Shown here piece after piece: positions 61,665 to 64,000 of a stretch of DNA of 64,000 bases. Both the position numbers and the translations under genes were made by a program. The DNA comes from an uncultured bacterium (lineage in GTDB: Bacteria > Planctomycetota > UBA8742 > UBA2392): assembly GCA_938014885.1 (NCBI GenBank), contig CALLQI010000015.1, positions 62,001-126,000 of the forward strand. The letters are read 5' to 3'. The notes beneath the pieces were generated by a model, which saw only the letters and a list, made by a program, of their open reading frames with translations, was not told the origin of the DNA and did no database searches. The number at the start of each line of letters is the position of its first letter. Within the stretch, counting starts at the first letter, position 1.

Positions 61665-62677
61665 GGCGCGGTGCTTTCCGGCGTAACTCGAGCAGGCGTG
61701 ACTTCACGGACGTTCGAGACAGTCTCAGCGGCAAACGTGCGGGTTGCACCATCGGCCAGCTTCAGCGTGATGCCTTCGGCCGGGTGGACTTCCAGCACCG
61801 TGCCCGTGAATTCCGCGCCGCCTTGCTGCAGGCTGACCTGCTTGCCGCCCATGTGCACGAACTCGGACCACGCGCGCGCGATTTTGTCCCACTTCTTCTT
61901 GCGCACGAGGTCATATACGCGCTCGAGGTAAAACAGCAGCGGCCGCAGTACGCGAACGCGGTTCAAGGGTTTCGCGCCAGGCCGCTCAAGGCGCAGGCTG
62001 GTGGCGGTTTCGCGCAGGGCCTCGGGGAAATCCGGCCGCGCCTGGTTCACGTTCAGGCCGATGCCCAGCACGTAGGTTTCGGCGTGGTTGCTGCGCGCAT
62101 CCACAAGAATGCCGCAGACCTTGCGGCCGCGGATGTAGATGTCATTGGGCCACTTGATCTCGGCGGGCAGGTGAATGAACTGCTGCAGCATGTTGGCCAC
62201 AGCCAGGCTTGCCATGGCTGTGATGTAGGCCAGCTTGTCGGCGGGGATGTGCACGCGCATCACCACAGACATCCAAAGACCCTGGCCCGGTGCGCTGTGC
62301 CACTCGCGACCCATGCGGCCCTTGCCGCGGGTCTGGCTGTCGGCGAGTACCACGGTGCCGTCGCGGGTTTCGGCGTCGGTATCGATCAGTTCCCATGCGC
62401 TGTCGTTGGTGCTGGCGACCTGATCGTGGATCTTCATCTTGCGGCCGATGACCTTGGTGTTGAGGTCATCGCGGATTTCGTGCTTGAGCAGGCGGTCCGG
62501 GATGTCGATGAGCTTCAGCCCGAGATACGGGTGGAACTCGATGCTGTAGCCTTCTTCGATCAGCGCCTCGACATCGCTGAAGATGGCATCGCGCGAAATC
62601 TTCAGCGCCTTCTCGACGTCGCCGACGGGCACGAATTCGGATTGCTTCTTGAGGAAGGAAATCAAATCAATGTTCAT
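61661..62677 (-). CDS. birA: Biotin-protein ligase / biotin operon repressor
   Basis: 338 residues. It attaches biotin to carrier proteins and can repress biotin genes through its N-terminal helix-turn-helix (residues about 1-60, VEKALKISRDAIFSDVEALI). The catalytic core carries DSQTRGKGRMGREWHSAPG (about residues 120-140), the loop that binds biotinyl-AMP, and KWPNDIYI with the lysine contact. The C-terminal SH3-like domain ends near residue 320 (GTVLEVHPAEGITLKLADG). Full-length, so bifunctional. It is the first gene of a two-gene minus-strand unit with the methyltransferase. Confidence 0.94.
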   Translation of the reverse strand: MNIDLISFLKKQSEFVPVGDVEKALKISRDAIFSDVEALIEEGYSIEFHPYLGLKLIDIPDRLLKHEIRDDLNTKVIGRKMKIHDQVASTNDSAWELIDTDAETRDGTVVLADSQTRGKGRMGREWHSAPGQGLWMSVVMRVHIPADKLAYITAMASLAVANMLQQFIHLPAEIKWPNDIYIRGRKVCGILVDARSNHAETYVLGIGLNVNQARPDFPEALRETATSLRLERPGAKPLNRVRVLRPLLFYLERVYDLVRKKKWDKIARAWSEFVHMGGKQVSLQQGGAEFTGTVLEVHPAEGITLKLADGATRTFAAETVSNVREVTPARVTPESTAP

Positions 62678-62767
62678 GGGCCGGGAGTGTACGCGGTTTT
62701 GCGCCGGTTTCGAGTCTCAACTGGCGGCGTCACGCACCCATTGCACGGCCCAGGCAGGGTATGCGAA

Positions 62768-63808
62768 TTACGAGGGTACCGACGCTGTGCCTTTGACTCT
62801 TACCAGTTCCAGCGCCCTTGCCTTGGTGGTGGCGTACAGCTCTTGCAGGGCCAGTTTCTGCTCGGCGGCGAGTTCGCCGGTTGCGTGCAGGGCCTTGACC
62901 GCCCTGGCGAGATACTTGTCGAAGGTGCCGATGTCCGGCGCGCCCTTTTGGATCAGGTGTTTCTCAAGCAGACGCTTCGGCGGCCTGTGCAGGTTGCTGA
63001 CAAGCCCCAGCTTCGAAAGAAGCCACAGGCCGTAGTATGTCGTGTCGATCTCCCACCACCGGAAGCCCTGCCGTGCGGAACCCTGGTAGTAGTGGTGGTT
63101 GTTGTGCCAGCCTTCTCCACCCGTGATCAGTGCCAGCACCCAGTTGTTGCGGCTGGTGTCGCTGGTCGCGAAGCGTCTGCGGCCGATGACGTGACTGAGT
63201 GAGTTGATGGTGTACGTGGTGTGGGACAACAACAGGGTCGACAGCACAAACCCGATCAACACCGTGCCAAGCGCCGGCAGTAACCCGCCGGTGAGCGCAA
63301 ATCCCAGCCCAAAGACCGCGATCGCCAGCGCAAGCTGCGGGACAATCCAGTACTTGTTCAGCCAGCGCAGCTCAGGGAATTTGGCCAGGTCGGGCACCAG
63401 TTCCATGCGCGTGGCGTCGTATTTGCGGCACAGGATCCAGCCCATGTGGCTCCACCAGAAGCCGCGCTTGGGCGAATGGATATCCTGGTCCTGGTCACTG
63501 AACTTGTGATGGTGGCGATGGTGGGCAGCCCACCAAAGGGGGCCCTTCTGCACCGCCGTGGTTCCGCCAAGGGCCATCAGAAACTGCATGGTGCGGCCCA
63601 TCTTGTAGCTGCGGTGCGCGAAATAACGGTGAAAGCCGGCGGTAACAAGCCACATGCGGCCAAAGTAGAGCACCGCCATGATGATCCAGGCGAACCATGG
63701 CACGCCAGTCAACAGCGCGGCCAGTGGAAGCAGGTGCATGATCAGGAAGGGGGCAGACCCCGACCAGTTAACCCGTTCATCGGGTGCGCGTTCGATTGTT
63801 TTTGACAT
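62768..63808 (-). CDS. Fatty acyl-CoA (delta-9 type) desaturase
   Basis: 346 residues, a membrane-bound diiron desaturase that introduces a cis double bond into acyl chains. All three His boxes are present: HRYFAHRSY (HxxxxH), AAHHRHHHKF (HxxHH) and GWHNNHHYY (HxxHH). Four hydrophobic helices flank them. The C-terminal extension after the third box (about 90 residues) is longer than in short acyl-CoA desaturases but without a recognised motif such as a cytochrome b5 domain. Palindromic GGAATTCC sequences lie 90-120 bp upstream and may be operator sites. Confidence 0.93.
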   Translation of the reverse strand: MSKTIERAPDERVNWSGSAPFLIMHLLPLAALLTGVPWFAWIIMAVLYFGRMWLVTAGFHRYFAHRSYKMGRTMQFLMALGGTTAVQKGPLWWAAHHRHHHKFSDQDQDIHSPKRGFWWSHMGWILCRKYDATRMELVPDLAKFPELRWLNKYWIVPQLALAIAVFGLGFALTGGLLPALGTVLIGFVLSTLLLSHTTYTINSLSHVIGRRRFATSDTSRNNWVLALITGGEGWHNNHHYYQGSARQGFRWWEIDTTYYGLWLLSKLGLVSNLHRPPKRLLEKHLIQKGAPDIGTFDKYLARAVKALHATGELAAEQKLALQELYATTKARALELVRVKGTASVPS

Positions 63809-63898
63809 GTGGTTTGGTACTCGCGTACCCGGCTTTGCCAGGAACCAGGATCGGCCCCGGACAAAGGTACAACGCCGGGCAGAACACGAACGGTGTCA

Positions 63899-63926
63899 GG
63901 GAATTCCCTTGTTTCCAGGAATTCCA
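63899..63926. promoter_or_regulatory. Paired GGAATTCC palindromes upstream of the desaturase gene
   Basis: GGGAATTCCC (63899-63908) and AGGAATTCCA (63917-63926) are centred 18 bp apart, in the 168-bp gap between the desaturase and the next divergent start. Two palindromes on about the same face of the helix suggest a repressor operator. No regulator is identified. Confidence 0.3.
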
Positions 63927-63976
63927 CTCGGGCACCGGTGCCTGCTTGGCGCCGGCGATGCTGCTATCCTGCGGCA

Positions 63977-64000
63977 ATGCGCGTGGACGTGATTGTGGTG
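63977..64000 (+). CDS. Start of a gene cut by the window end
   Basis: ATG at 63977 opens eight codons (MRVDVIVV) before the window ends. A hydrophobic strand at the very N-terminus is typical of Rossmann-type enzymes, but too little is present to name it. TATCCT (63965-63970) could be a -10 element, but it lies too close to the ATG for a normal leader. Confidence 0.3.

Overview
This 64 kb window is GC-rich, gene-dense bacterial chromosome with no rRNA, tRNA or recognisable insertion sequence. Many exported proteins, lipoproteins, FeoAB, a Nramp-like carrier and two giant surface proteins with Gly-Cys-transmembrane-Arg tails point to a free-living Gram-negative bacterium. The giant proteins, the FeoB insertion and the unusual ferrochelatase recall Planctomycetota or a similarly deep lineage, but this is a weak inference that I cannot settle from the sequence.

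Layout. 1-4.8 kb: end of a DEAD-box helicase, a pseudouridine synthase with a tandem-repeat tail, a PDZ pseudo-protease, a MobA/MocA-type nucleotidyltransferase and a small lipoprotein. 4.9-13.8 kb: a FabL-type enoyl-ACP reductase, then a run of exported proteins (a 12-repeat solenoid fused to parvulin, a trypsin-like protease, a large PD40-like protein, a membrane protein and a purple-acid-phosphatase-like enzyme). 13.8-16.3 kb, minus strand: DoxX, a globin-like protein, an AlkD-like protein and XdhC. 16.4-22.3 kb: divergent metal-uptake units, znuACB and feoA-feoA-feoB plus a 49-residue Cys-rich membrane protein, the latter with a Fur-box-like palindrome. 22.6-28.2 kb: an argE-like gene, argH, argG, a GxxExxY nuclease cassette and a P-loop protein. 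28.2-35 kb: hypothetical proteins, a 3-hydroxyacyl-CoA dehydrogenase/enoyl-CoA hydratase fusion and a divergent thiolase. 35-47 kb: a 2615-residue surface protein and a sigma-54-activator/STAND/TPR fusion, with a near-perfect sigma-54 promoter between them. 47-52.5 kb: a membrane spermidine-synthase-like protein, a NicO-type metal transporter, an unknown gene and a Nramp-like carrier. 52.9-57.7 kb: a second giant surface protein. 57.8-64 kb: a haem-oxygenase-like diiron protein, ferrochelatase, a RimK-TrkA_C fusion, a methyltransferase, BirA and an acyl-CoA desaturase.

Three things stand out. First, a family of intergenic elements is built of short-period (7-9 nt) degenerate repeats arranged as two inverted arms. 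They fill consecutive gaps of the arg cluster, lie inside the znu operon, and one frames a GxxExxY PD-(D/E)XK nuclease gene. Second, there is an apparent self-contained circuit of a STAND-type sigma-54 activator, its candidate promoter and a giant adhesin-like protein. Third, two giant proteins share both a C-terminal sorting tail and a Ca-binding-loop module.

Metal handling recurs through the window (Zn or Mn, Fe, Ni/Co, haem), as do accessory proteins for molybdenum enzymes (XdhC and a MocA-like protein), although no molybdoenzyme is present.
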